In this document: piece by piece, positions 44,907 to 56,849 of the stretch | How the letters are laid out: every line of letters begins with the position of its first letter | How positions within the stretch are numbered: position 1 is the stretch's first letter | Source of the DNA: Flaccisagitta enflata | Taxonomy: Eukaryota; Chaetognatha; Sagittoidea; Aphragmophora | DNA length: 64,000 nt | Assembly: GCA_965153355.1 (NCBI GenBank) | Contig: OZ231127.1 | Coordinates: 89,156,001-89,220,000, forward strand | Direction: 5' to 3' | The notes under the pieces: generated by a model | Databases searched by the model: none | The model's input: the letters and a program-made list of their open reading frames with translations, nothing else | Told to the model about the DNA's origin: nothing | Made by a program: the position numbers and the translations under genes

Positions 44907-45315
44907 AAACATCGAAATCATGCATTTTTTCAACAGAAAAGTGGGCCTAACCCAGTATAAGTAGCACATATTTAGTGATCAATTCATTAAATCATTCATT
45001 CAATCATTCATAAATGACATTTATTCATCAAACACATTCATTGATAAAAAAACATTCATTTATAAAAACATTCATTCAAAAAGGACGCATCGTTGTATCT
45101 GAGAAAATAATGCTTCGAGGAAGTGATTCAAAGATATTCGCGTGCTTTCCTCATGGCTTTCATGCTACATTCAAAATACAGAAGATATCATAAAATTGTT
45201 TCACATAAACGCACACCCATTGCTGATTTATCCACCAATTATTTAACCTTGTTTTAAGAATTTCTGCTAACGCGATTTGTTAAGTTTGATTGCCGCGAGA
45301 ATTGATTCACGTAAC

Positions 45316-45648
45316 TACCGGGTTTTTTTTTATCTAGCGCCCCCCTCCAATTAGCGCCTCTCTTTTTTTCTTAAAGCTAATTTTCAGAAAAGATTTGGAA
45401 AAATATATTAAGTAAGATGATGAAAGAACACAATACTATAAACTATTTTCATTAACTTTTAAGGAGATTCATGCAATGAATATCTCTATTTTGAATCAAA
45501 TTTAGCATTTTGATAGCCATTCAGGAAAAAGATAGACTAAATAACAGTTCATCTACAGTACAAAGGGGGCGCTAATTGGAGAGTGAAAAAGCAAAGTCAT
45601 GTTTCAGTTTTAAAAGCGCCCGGGGTGCCAATTAGAAAAAATACGGTA
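45316..45648. mobile_element. Short element with TACCG ends and GCGCCCCC subterminal repeats
   Basis: Left 'taccgggtttttttttatct' plus 'agcgcccccctccaattagc'; right 'aaagggggcgctaattggag' and 'ccaattagaaaaaatacggt'. Imperfect inverted ends with a non-coding interior. Confidence 0.7.
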
Positions 45649-45733
45649 AATATACTTTTCAATCTTTTTTGCAGAGGGACAAGTGCTTTATGTAAAACGA
45701 TATTGATAAATGTTGAATATGCAAAAAATTTCA

Positions 45734-46422
<689 letters not shown>

Positions 46423-46487
46423 TTTGTTTTCGTTGGATTGTTAGTTTATGACGAAAACGACAATGCATCGTGTATTTTGCACATTAG

Positions 46488-46592
46488 GTTTGGGACATCC
46501 AAAGTGGTGAAATCATCCGCAGCATGAAAGGAGACGCTGAAGGATGCACGAACCTCAGACTTGGATGCGAGGGAAACCTTCTCATTGGACAG
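46488..46592 (+). CDS. WD40 protein: blade 1 end and blade 2 start
   Basis: Encodes VWDIQSGEIIRSMKGDAEGC then TNLRLGCEGNLLIGQ. VWDIQSGEII is the classical WD dipeptide strand. Acceptor gcacattag, donor GGACAG|gtgaga, phase 0 both ends. Confidence 0.9.
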
Positions 46593-46799
46593 GTGAGAGT
46601 CTGTCACATATTTGAGGGGGGGAGTGGGGAGGCTTAAAGGGGGTGGGGGAGGGGAAAGGAGCACCGGGCTCTTTAGAAGCTTCGTCTTCATGAAATGAAG
46701 AGAAAGGGGGTGGAGTGAGGGCCCCTCACTGAGGGGTCAACGGCAATGACAATTTTCGAAAGGCCATAGTTTTCATCGCGATGACTCTTTACAGTATAA

Positions 46800-47050
<251 letters not shown>

Positions 47051-47070
47051 TCCCTCCCTCCCTCTCTCAG

Positions 47071-47275
47071 GTTGACACTGACCGATGGCACATGCCTGAC
47101 GGTACACTGTCGTCTGCTGGTGGTGGAATGGGCTCGTTAGGTCGCGCTGCTGGTCGCGGAATAGATGGGGATAAAATCCCTTATCAAAGAATTCAAGCTT
47201 GGAATTTCACGACAGGAAAACCAGTCGATTTGCCAGTACCGGAATTATGCTCCTTCTCCGCCGTTACCCAGGATG
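47071..47275 (+). CDS. WD40 protein: blades 2-3
   Basis: Encodes [20 protein letters not shown], a Gly-rich loop, [20 protein letters not shown] and [22 protein letters not shown] is a WD strand. Acceptor cctctctcag, donor CAGGATG|gtaagg, phase 0 in and 1 out. A family B element begins only four bases after the donor. Confidence 0.88.
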
Positions 47276-47278
47276 GTA

Positions 47279-47576
47279 AGGGCGTGTTTCTAGTGAAGAC
47301 GAAAAACGCGTTTCTTCCTGTGAAACGCGATAACAGCGTGAACACATATTCAAGATTTTCAACTGTCCCACGAGGGAGTGAGCGAAGTGAGTGAGCGAGC
47401 CCGTGAACGGAGCGAGCGAGCAAAGCGAGCGAGCAAAGCGAGCGAGCAAAGCGAGCGGAGCGCAGCGGAGCGCTGCGGAGCGAGTGAGCGGAGTGAGCGG
47501 TGCGAGCGAACGAACGTCGCGAGCGACCGAGTGGCCCTTTCAAGACGCGATCGTCTTTGACTAGAAACGCCCCCTC
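47279..47576 (+). mobile_element. Family B element abutting a splice donor
   Basis: Left 'gggcgtgtttctagtgaaga', right 'tgactagaaacgcccc', so the ends are inverted. The inside has 'cgtgaacacatattcaagat', repeated GAGCGAGCAAAGC units and 'cgagtggccctttcaagacg'. About 300 bp, non-coding; best-preserved copy in the window. Confidence 0.85.
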
Positions 47577-48142
47577 AGTAAATCAACCAATCTTTAATAC
47601 AATGATCAAAACAAACAATCATTCAAATTGATCAATCTGCTTTTCAATTAGATATCAAACCAATCGCAAAACCACCCGATCAATTAATACAAGCTACCAA
47701 TCAATTGATGAGTCTACCTGTACTGTGACATTTGAGTTTTTGACCATCAAAAAAGTAATTAAAAAAGAAGAGAATCAAAAATCTGATGAATAAGTAGAAT
47801 GGGTAGATCAATAAATCCATATGATAAGCAATCAATGATAGCGACATCTATTTACAACAAGATATCGTCAAAAACTGATCGAGTCATTGAGACTTTCGAT
47901 AAAATCATCAATAATGACATGATATCAAATATCCTTTGTTCATTCTCTCAGTTTGCTCAACCAATCTATAAACAATATATGTGAAATTGGACCCTGTTGG
48001 GAGAAAGTTTTTGGACTTTACAGGCTATGCTTCGAGGCTATCTTATACAATTTGCCAAACTTGCATTGTAATTGTTGCTCTGCTCTCGTAGAATAAATTC
48101 ATTCATACATACAATTGTGACTTTCCCCTCTACCCAAAAAAG

Positions 48143-48316
48143 GTGCTACCGCGGTGGTGGCGCGTACGAACCGTTTCGGCAACGAATGCTCTGTGATGCT
48201 GTGGGATCTCACTACTTGCACTAAGCTCAAAGAAATCAAGTGCACCAGCGTAGCAGGATTCGCAGAACCAATCTCTTTCCTTTCACTTTCACCAAATGAA
48301 AACTTCGCCGTCGCAG
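48143..48316 (+). CDS. WD40 protein: blades 3-4
   Basis: Encodes GATAVVARTNRFGNECSVML, WDLTTCTKLKEIKCTSVAGF and AEPISFLSLSPNENFAVAG. VMLWDLTT is the WD strand; ISFLSLSPNENFAVAG is the next inner strand. Acceptor cccaaaaaag (weak tract, but frame-consistent), donor GTCGCAG|gtaaaa, phase 1 both ends. Confidence 0.85.
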
Positions 48317-48549
48317 GTAAAAAAATGAACAAAAAAAAAAAAAAGAGTGAGAGAGACTGAGAGTTAAAACCAGCCCATTTAGCCCTGTTGGTGGGCCCGT
48401 TGACTTTGAGCGCAAACAAATGTACCGACGGGCTGATAGACGGACTGACTGATGGACGCAGTTTTTGATGAAGGCATGGAGAGAAAAATTTATGGTACTG
48501 TAGTTGTAAGATCAAGGCCGAGTAGGCCAATAGAAGCGCCGTGTGTATC

Positions 48550-48595
48550 GTCAAACGTTTGCGTGACCGACCGACCGACGGACGGACAAAAGCGA
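48550..48595 (+). repeat. CCGAC fragment (family A), like 4,228
   Basis: 'tcaaacgtttgcgtgaccga' followed by CCGACGGACGGAC. Confidence 0.6.
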
Positions 48596-48897
48596 GTAGA
48601 ATGGACCGCCTTAATCTGTAAAAGCCAAAGTAAAGATGTAACTGATACGGAGAATATCGAGAAACGATGCGATAAAGAAAGAAGGTGAAAGAAGAGAATG
48701 GGAGGAATTGAGCTACCTTTTCTACCGTTTCTACCTTCTCTGCCTTTTCTACCTTTTCCGTGATTTCCACTCATTTCTAATTTTCTTCCCCATTTCTCTT
48801 GGTTAACATCTTTTATATTTCCCCCCGGCCTTTTTTCTGGTAATCTCTCTGTTTCTCTGGGTGTCTCTCCTGTCTGTCTATCTGTCTGTTTGTCTGC

Positions 48898-49256
<359 letters not shown>

Positions 49257-49262
49257 TTCTAG

Positions 49263-49462
49263 GTTTTTACAACACTTGGGACGGCAACGCGAATTACGTG
49301 ACCTTTGACCTATTGAGCGGGGGCGGTGATGATCTGGATGGGCCGGCAGGGGCCGACCCTATGGCTGACCCGCCCTTCTTCTCTCAGCCGGCCATTCTCG
49401 AAGTGACGGCCGTCATCAACAACGAAGAAGCTGTCACCGGAAACAAGCAAGGAGAGCTCAAG
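49263..49462 (+). CDS. WD40 protein: blades 4-5
   Basis: Encodes GFYNTWDGNANYVTFDLLSG, an insertion rich in Gly/Asp/Pro, then PAILEVTAVINNEEAVTGNK and QGELK. Acceptor cctttctag, donor CTCAAG|gtgacg, phase 1 in and 0 out. It joins VWNIHTG in the next exon to complete a blade. Confidence 0.88.
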
Positions 49463-50100
49463 GTGACGGGAGTGGGTGATGGAGTCTGGTGACACTGTGA
49501 CACCGTGACAGTATGGTGACAGTATGGTGACAGTTGGGTGACGGGAGTGGGTGATGGAGTCTGGTGACACTGTGACACCGTGACAGTATGGTGACAGTAT
49601 GGTGACAGTTGGGTGACGGGAGTGGGTGATGGAGTCTGGTGACACTGTGACACCGTGACAGTATGGTGATAGTTGGGTGATGGGAAAAGGTGATATTTTA
49701 CGGGGTGACAGAGTCCGGTGACAGTATGATAAAAGTTGGGTGATGGAATGGGGGATGGTTTTAGGGGTGACAGAGTCCAGTGACAGTATGATAAAAGTTA
49801 GGTGACGGAATGGGGGATGGTTTAGGAGGTGACAGAGTCCGGTGACAGTATGATAAAAGTTGGGTGCCGGGATGGGGGATGGTTTACGGGGTGATATAGT
49901 CCGGTGACAGTATGGTGACAGTTGGATGACGGGATGGGGTGATGGTTTACAGGGTGACAGTGTCCAGTGACGGTATGATAAAAGTTGGGTGCCGGGATGG
50001 GGGATGGTTTACGGGGTGATATAGTCCGGTGACAGTATTGTGACAGTTGGATGACGGGATGGGGTGATGGTTTACAGGGTGACAGTGTCCAGTGACAATT
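49463..50100 (+). repeat. 75-bp minisatellite starting exactly at a splice donor
   Basis: Units containing 'gtgacgggagtgggtgatgg' begin at 49,463, 49,538 and 49,613 (75-bp period), then diverge through 'ggtgacagagtccggtgaca' variants to 50,100. The first unit's first base is the first base of the intron. Confidence 0.85.
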
Positions 50101-50108
50101 GGCTGACC

Positions 50109-50244
<136 letters not shown>

Positions 50245-50420
50245 CTTTAAACTATAGTTTTTAGTCGCTTGCTTTGCGACTTCATAAATGGGTGTGTAGG
50301 GAGGTCCGAAGGTAAGAAGGAAGGAAGATCCGTAACGAGAAATCATTTGAGATAAGGATTACAGAGCATTATGGCACCTGCCCAGCCACATTAAAGCCCC
50401 CGCCCACCCACCTTGTTTTT

Positions 50421-50797
50421 GGGCAGCGGCCCCAAAGGGCCGATGTCCTGTACACAGGGGTGAATTTCGATATGTCCGTCCGTCCGTCCGTCCCCCCCCC
50501 CACCCAAAGCTTCTCAAGCCTCAAATTCCCATTGAATAACAGGAAAAATTGACAAAATGCCAACTTCCCATTGAATCACATGGAAAATTAACAAAAAAGC
50601 AAAAAAAATGCATTGAACAACATGGAAAATTGATAAAAACTGAAAATAATATTAAATTCCTATTGAATAACATGACAAATTGACAAGGTATTGAAAAAAT
50701 GCAAAGTTCCCATTGAATATTATGGATAATTGCTCAGGACGTATGGAAATTCCCCACTGTGTCCTACAGGACATCGGCCCTTTGGGGCCGCTGCCCT
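50421..50797. mobile_element. Family C short element with inverted ends (~377 bp)
   Basis: Left 'gggcagcggccccaaagggc' and 'cgatgtcctgtacac', right 'gtgtcctacaggacatcggc' and 'cctttggggccgctgccc': inverted ends of about 35 bp. The inside is tandem 'ttcccattgaataacatgg' units of about 60-70 bp. Confidence 0.85.
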
Positions 50798-50910
50798 GCT
50801 CTCACTCCACTTCTTCAGTTTATCACTCCAAGCAGGGCATCGGGTACCGCTGACCATGTGCAATCCTTGGATGACTTGTTAATTTCTTCATCTTACCATT
50901 ACCCTTTTAG

Positions 50911-51171
50911 GTGTGGAACATTCACACTGGTCGCGTGACTCGTCATTTGACTGATCCCGCGTTGCCGACTTCGACTGCGCACGCGCAAAACTCGACGCTG
51001 ACGTGTTTGACGGTCTCCGCCGACCGGAAGTGCCTCGTCAGCGGCGCCACCGACGGAGTCTTGAAGGTCTGGGAGTTGACAGACGACGACCAACTCGGTG
51101 GTGGTGGAGGAGGAGGAGGAGGAGGAATCGGAGGAGGAGCCATCGTTCATCTCAACGGACACGAAGATGAG
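50911..51171 (+). CDS. WD40 protein: blades 5-6 with poly-Gly loop
   Basis: Encodes VWNIHTGRVTRHLTDPALPT, NSTLTCLTVSADRKCLVSGA and TDGVLKVWELTDDDQLGG, then a run of Gly and IVHLNGHEDE. VWNIHTG, DGVLKVWEL and the GH...D structural signature (NGHEDE) are diagnostic for WD40 repeats. Acceptor acccttttag, donor GATGAG|gtgggt, phase 0 both ends. Confidence 0.93.
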
Positions 51172-51404
51172 GTGGGTGGTGGTGGTGATTTTTTTTTTTC
51201 GTTTTTTTATTGTTATCGGAATTGTTTTTTCTTGTTTTAAGATTTGGCATTTGTTGTTTTTTCTTTGTTTGTCAGTTTGTTTGTTTTTTTTCAATTATTT
51301 GTTTGTTTTGATTTTGTTCCTTTTTTTTCAATTATTTCTTTTTTTTTGTTTGTTTTGATTTTGTTCCTTTTTTTCGTTTATTGCTCATTCTCTCACTTCT
51401 TCTT

Positions 51405-51885
51405 TTGATCAAGTTTGGTGTTGCGCCATCTTTAATTGTAACGTTGCTCAGCTCATCTGCCTTTTATTCTCTGTTTGATCAGGTTTGGTGTTGCGCCATC
51501 TCTCATCAGAAAAATCATATGCCACTCTTTCAGTGTTTTCAATTCCCGCGATAATAGTCAGAAAATACGTATCCAACCTGGACAAATGAAAAACCGCCAA
51601 TAGTTCTCATCCTCCTCCATCATTATTTTGGCGGTCCATGTTTTTTTCAGCTCCGTTACAAAAACAGAAATTAATTAATGATTTAATCTGTGAAGTTAAA
51701 CCGCGTATGAAAGCAAAGTTGATAACTTGCTTGTTTAGACCAACCTTTTTCAAGAGTGGCTTCTGATTTCTCTTATGTATGATAATGATGCTCAGCTCAA
51801 CCGCCATTTTCTCTTTATTCAGGTTTGGTGTTGCGCCATCTCTTATTATGTTGCTCAGCTCATCCACTATTTTCTCTTTATTCAG
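51405..51885 (+). repeat. Copies of acceptor plus exon start (WD blade 7 exon)
   Basis: 'ggtttggtgttgcgccatct' or close variants at 51,413, 51,482 and 51,823 precede the real exon start at 51,886. Each follows a T-rich tract with an (a)ag or cag; the unit also carries 'ttgctcagctcatc'. Confidence 0.9.
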
Positions 51886-52017
51886 GTTTGGTGTTGCGCC
51901 ATCTCCAAGGATGGGGAGTTGGTCGTATCTGGATCACGTGACCGTACAATTCGCCTTTGGAGAGTTGTCAACGGAAGTCTCGTCTGCACCTTCAACTGCA
52001 ACGTCGACGTCTTCCAG
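51886..52017 (+). CDS. WD40 protein: blade 7
   Basis: Encodes VWCCAISKDGELVVSGSRDR then TIRLWRVVNGSLVCTFNCNV-DVFQ. VSGSRDRTIRLWRV is a textbook WD repeat with the SRD turn. Acceptor tttattcag, donor TTCCAG|gtaaat, phase 0 both ends. The exon's start is copied upstream and its end is copied downstream. Confidence 0.95.
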
Positions 52018-53005
52018 GTAAATGCCTGCATCCTGTCAGACAGTCAGTCAGTTGGTCTGTCAGTTGCTCCGTTAGGCAATGGAAGTCTCGTCTGCATTTT
52101 CAATTGCAATGTCGACGTCTTCCAGGTAATTGTCTGCATCCTGTCAATCAGTTTGTCAGTTAGATGTCAATAGAAGTCTCATCTGCACTTTCAACTGCAA
52201 CGTTGACGTCTTCCATGTAAATGTCTGCATCCTGTCAGTCTGTTAGTCTGTCTGTCAGTTTGTCCATTAGTTGTCAACGGAAGTCTCATCTGCATCTTCA
52301 ACTGCAAAGTCAATGTCTTCTAGGTAAATGTCTGCATCCTGTCAGTCAGTTTGTCCGTTAGTTGTCAAAGGAAGTCTTGTCTGCATCTTCAACTGCAACG
52401 TCGACGTCTTTCAGGTAAATATCTGCATCCTGTCAGTCAGTTTGTCCATAAGTTGTCAATGGAAGTTTCGTCTGCATATTCAACTGCAACGTTGACATCT
52501 TCCAGGTAAATGTCTGCATCCTGTCAGTCAGTTTGTCAGTTAGTTGTCAAAGGAAGTCTTGTCTGCATATTCAACCGCAACGTCCATGTCTTTCAGGTAA
52601 ATATCTGCATCCTGTCAGTCAGTTTGTCCATAAGTTGTCAATGGAAGTTTTGTCTGCATATTCAACTGCAACGTTGACATCTTCCAGGTAAATGTCTGCA
52701 TCCTGTCAGTCAGTTTGTCAGTTAGTCGTCAACAGAAGTCTCGTCTGCAAACTTAACTGCAATGTCGATGTCTTCCAGGTAATGTCTGCATCCTGTCAGT
52801 CTGTTGGTTTGTAGGTCAGTTTGTCAGTTTGCCTGTTGTCAATTGAAATCTCGTCCGCACCCTCAATTGCGATGTCGATGTCTTCCAGGTAGATACAAAT
52901 GGGTGCATCCTGTCAGTCTGTTAGTTTTGTTGGTCATTTGGTCTGTTAGTCATTAATGGTAGTCTCCTTTGCACCTTCAACTGCAACCTGGATGTCTTCC
53001 AGGTA
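52018..53005 (+). repeat. Ten extra copies of exon end plus donor (WD blade 7 exon)
   Basis: Each ~90-105-bp unit repeats 'gtcaacggaagtctcgtctg' to 'cgtcttccag|gtaaat' and then 'tctgcatcctgtcagtcagt'. Most copies keep a donor (one reads 'ccatgtaaat', one 'gtagat'). Units 5/7 and 6/8 are more alike than neighbours, giving a 180-bp higher-order period. Frame is not preserved overall because spacing varies. Confidence 0.92.
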
Positions 53006-53156
53006 TTTAATTAATCAGGATTATTCTAGCTCACCATATTATCGAAGCATTCTCAAATAATAAATCAATCAATGGATTAATAGTCCTGACTCTTGACTGA
53101 AACGAAAATTGTTCGAATACGAAATATAAAAATACTCATTTTGCATTCTTTTCCAG

Positions 53157-53255
53157 GTTCAAATGACTTCTGACAAAAGAACAATCGTGGCTTTGGGCGA
53201 TCGCGACGTCTCTCGGATGCTCATCATGCTGAAAGTCGTCATTCAACACAAATGA
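53157..53255 (+). CDS. WD40 protein: final exon and stop
   Basis: Encodes VQMTSDKRTIVALGDRDVSR then MLIMLKVVIQHK and TGA (53,253-53,255). The last strand closes the propeller (about eight WD-type strands in total). Acceptor ttttccag, phase 0. From ATG 42,094 the WD40 part would be about 472 residues. The ending resembles the C-terminal propeller of NACHT-WD (NWD-type) proteins, but no NACHT domain is present; I give that comparison low weight. Confidence 0.9.
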   Translation, partial: VQMTSDKRTIVALGDRDVSRMLIMLKVVIQHK

Positions 53256-53483
53256 ACAACAAAACACTCGAAAAAAGGAAAATCGAAAAGAAGCATAGAA
53301 AAAGCTTGAAAATATGAATGAAAAGACATGAAACTAGTTCTTTATAGCGAACTGAACTGGATTTGTCTTTCTCGGCCTAACTTTTATAACTGTCCATAAG
53401 TTTGTTATGCCCTTCCGTTCGTTCCATCGTGAATCAAGCCAAGTAAACATCAAACAAAGATAAATACACTAAGAAAACAAAAG

Positions 53484-53489
53484 AATAAA
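53484..53489 (+). terminator. Candidate polyadenylation signal
   Basis: AATAAA 229 bases after the stop codon of the WD40 protein, in an A-rich 3' region. Further AATAAA words occur nearby (e.g. in 'gaataaataaatg' around 53,590), so the exact site is unsure. Confidence 0.4.
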
Positions 53490-53897
53490 AAAAAGATAAC
53501 AAAAAAGGACTTAAGTATCACTCAATCAGGTGATTCGCCGCGCTTTTTAAAAAAAAAATATTGAAGCCCATCTAAACTTTCATCAAACATGAATAAATAA
53601 ATGAAAATTTAAGAACCTGTCATCCAAATGTTCCTTATTTAACTGTGAGTGAAATTATTTATGACTCATTTACATATGCTACATAGCCTCGAACAACAAC
53701 TGCCAAATTAGTATTAAAAATCTTCATAAAAACCCGATGAGTACAATTGTTTTTCTCACATGTTACCATGTTTTCTCGTTCCTGTAAAATGAGACATTTG
53801 TTGAAATCCCCCACCAAAAAAATCTTTTTCTCAAAATTGGTCGTTTTTTGCGTTTACTAATTTAGTTTGGTTCGTCCAAATACCATGTATAATGTTT

Positions 53898-54085
53898 TCA
53901 GTCGCGGACTCTACATCTTGCTAACCGGTCGGCCTGTCAGCCCGTCCGTCCATCGGTCACAATCCTGAAATATAGTCTTTATATTTAGTGTAATGGCCTA
54001 TGGGCCATTGTAAGTTAAGGAAGTTTGAAAAATTGTTTTAGTGCTGTAGTACTGCCCCTGCTCTCCCGTCCGCGACTTTAGCCCT
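53898..54085 (+). repeat. Family A element variant
   Basis: 'cagtcgcggactctacatct', CCGTCC/CGGTC words, 'ctgcccctgctctcccgtcc', 'gcgactttagccctgtcttg'. Confidence 0.65.
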
Positions 54086-54224
54086 GTCTTGGGCTTGTTT
54101 TCGTCAAAGTTGTCAGTTTGAAATTAAATTACTCTGCTGATAAACAATTTTTTGGATTGTCCCATCATATCCTTGAGTCATAGCAATCAAGGGGTAGCAT
54201 CAGTGCTTCTGATTGTAATTCAAA

Positions 54225-54680
54225 ACAAGGCCGGATACGCGGCCACCAGTTGCGGACGGGTGGGCAGGGGCGGAAATGCGCGTTTTCCCACATTCCAACT
54301 CGAGCGTGACCGACCGACCAACCGACCAACCGACCAACCGACCGACCGACGGACGGACAAAGCCTCTTATAGAGTTGCGTGTCCGCAACTAAAAAAAGCG
54401 AAACTGATGATCATATACCATCGAAAAATCGTTTATCCTGAAATATTTGCACCATCTTTGGAACAAGTGACGCGGGGTCACAATATCGTTGCGGACAGGT
54501 GGGCAGGGGCATCCTAAACCCATCCATACCCCCATGCCCCTCTCACATATATACCAAAAACCATCTGAAATGCTCATTTTCGCACTTAACGACTCATGTC
54601 CACGGACTGACGGACCAACGGACCAACCAACCGACGGACAGACAAAGCCTCTTATAGAGTTGCGTGTCCACAACTAAAAA
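54225..54680 (-). repeat. Two family A elements in reverse orientation
   Basis: First 54,225-54,395: 'aaggccggatacgcggccac', 'gggcaggggcggaaatgcgc', ACCG/GGAC run, 'agagttgcgtgtccgcaact'. Second 54,488-54,678: 'gttgcggacaggtgggcagg', ACCAACCGACGGAC, 'agagttgcgtgtccacaact'. Confidence 0.85.
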
Positions 54681-54799
54681 TGTTGCTTCCAAACGAAAAA
54701 AAGCCATGACAATCAGATAGGTCCTTTATTAGGAGCTGTTTAAATTCTTTTGAATCTGTCTAGTCTTCCTTTAAATGCTGCCCCGCGCCAAATTATACA

Positions 54800-55460
54800 G
54801 GCGTGTATAAAGTTGAGCATTTCCCCCCCCCCGGCGGGGGGTGGTGGAATAAAATCAAAGGGTTTGGAGATGGGGAAAAAAATCAAAAGCTAAAAAAGAA
54901 GAAAAAAGAATATTTTTGAAGATTTAACATTTTTTGTAGTTCCAAATGGTAGTTTCTGATTACTACAACACATTTTAACACTATTTAAACCTATGATATA
55001 CTGTTTAATTGCTTTGTGGGGAAGAAAATCATAGATTTTGTAATGCGTCGCGATGCGTCGCAGGGAAGAAAATCAAAGGCAGGGGGGGGGGGAATAAAAT
55101 CAAAAGCCGCTCAACTATATACACCCCTGAAATTATACGATTGATTTTTAGGATGAACGATTCTTAAATTGTCCTTTTAGCTTATTCTCTACTTATACTG
55201 AATATAATCATGGGAATTATTTCGACGAACCAACGTAATAATTAATACCATTTGTGTATGTTTCCCCGTTTTGTTTGTGACTTCAAATGTCCTTTTTCCC
55301 CGCTCACACACTTTTATAATTTTTCATTCTTTTATTTTTCTTCCTTTGTTTATATTTTATATTCTTGTTTGAAATAACTCCAACTGATCACAATTTTACG
55401 TTTTGGACTTGAGTTCCCGCAACAATGCGTTCTTGAAAATTACAATCACAATGATTAGTA
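54800..55460. other. Intergenic; C/G homopolymers, no gene seen
   Basis: A C9/G6 stretch at 54,823-54,845 and 'aatcaaag' words. Otherwise AT-rich. Confidence 0.4.
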
Positions 55461-55482
55461 TGTGAAAAAGATTAAGGGGATG

Positions 55483-55745
55483 TTTCTAGTCATAAACAAT
55501 CGCGTTTCTAACGGGCCACTCGGTCGCTCGCTATGTTTATTCGCTTGCACCGCTCACTCCCCTCACTCGCTCCGCAGCACTCCGCTTTACTATGCTTGCT
55601 TCGCTTGCTTGCTCTGTTCACGGGCTTGCTCACACAATTCGCTCACTCCCTTGTGGGACGGTTGATATTCATGAATGTGTTCACACTGTAATCATGTTTC
55701 GCAGCATGAAACGCGTTTGTTGTCATCACTATCAACACGCTCTAA
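55483..55745 (-). mobile_element. Family B element (reverse)
   Basis: 'aaggggatgtttctagtcat', 'cgcgtttctaacgggccact', GCTTGC/TCACTC words, 'ggacggttgatattcatgaa', 'tgtgttcacactgtaatcat'. The inside is the reverse complement of the 47,279 copy. Confidence 0.7.
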
Positions 55746-55823
55746 ATGGATATATTGCACTTTAACGTTTGCATCATGACTTGGCTGATTGAAGTACTCT
55801 CGAGCTCTCTCATCTTTATCTCA

Positions 55824-56285
55824 GGGCGTGTTTCTAGTGACCGCCAAAAACGTGTTTCTTCCCATGCGTTCTCAGTGTGAACATATATTCATGAAATTCA
55901 ACCGTCCTACGAGGGAGTGAGCGAAGTGAGTGAGCAAGTTGCTGAACGGAGCGAGCGGAGACAAGTGGAGCGCTGCGAAGCGAGTGGGCGGAGTGAGCGG
56001 TGCGAATGAAAGAACGTAGCGAGCGACCAAGTGGCCCGTTAATAAGGCCGGATACACGGCTACCCCAGTCGCGTGCAGGGGCCATATTTGAGGTCACTTG
56101 ATCATTTGGGCAGGAGCAGTGAGGCCAAAGACAACAAAAAACAAAAAAAAGTAAAGTGTGACGGACGGACGGACGGACGGACGGACGGACCGACGGACGG
56201 ACCGACGGACGGACCGACAAAGCGGGGTGTAGAGTCGCGTAGCACTCGACCAAAAACGCTATTGTTTCTGACTAGAAACGCGACC
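55824..56285 (+). mobile_element. Family B element with a nested family A insertion
   Basis: Family B left half 55,824-56,042 ('gggcgtgtttctagtgaccg' to 'gaccaagtggcccgttaa') is interrupted by a reverse family A element (56,043-56,250: 'aaggccggatacacggctac', GGAC run, 'aagcggggtgtagagtcgcg') and resumes as 'aacgctattgtttctgacta'. Shows that family A moved after family B. Confidence 0.8.
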
Positions 56286-56542
56286 TCAGACTTCGACTTG
56301 ACCGATTTTCTAAGCCTCCGCAGTCAGCAATATCCTGATGCAAAACATGTGAAATACTTTATTTGTATTATTCATGAAAACAGAGCATCGCTTTGTAAGA
56401 ATAGTTGGTGATCGCTGACTTAGTTTCTATCTTCTTATCTGATCTGATTATCTGTCTATCTGTCTGAATATAACTTTATCACTATCAGTTTGTCAGTCTG
56501 TCTCTGTTACTCTTTGTCTCTGATCTCTGTCTCTCTGTCTCT

Positions 56543-56544
<2 letters not shown>

Positions 56545-56594
<50 letters not shown>
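56545..56594. repeat. (CT)n microsatellite
   Basis: About 50 bases of CT. Confidence 0.9.
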
Positions 56595-56598
<4 letters not shown>

Positions 56599-56849
56599 TC
56601 CTCTATATCATCATTCACTACACCTTAAAAAACGTATCAACTCATGACAATCCAATATCAAATGGATCATCATAGCCTCGAAAGAACAAAAATTGTGCAA
56701 TAGCCTTTCAATTGACAAGTTTTGTCGTGTCCATGTTGTTTTGAATCATAGTGTAATTCTGAAGTGTTGTTAAAATAGATTTTGTTTTAGATTAATGACC
56801 TGACTTTAATCATTTCATGACATTTAGCAGTAAGAAAAGCTAGAGTACA

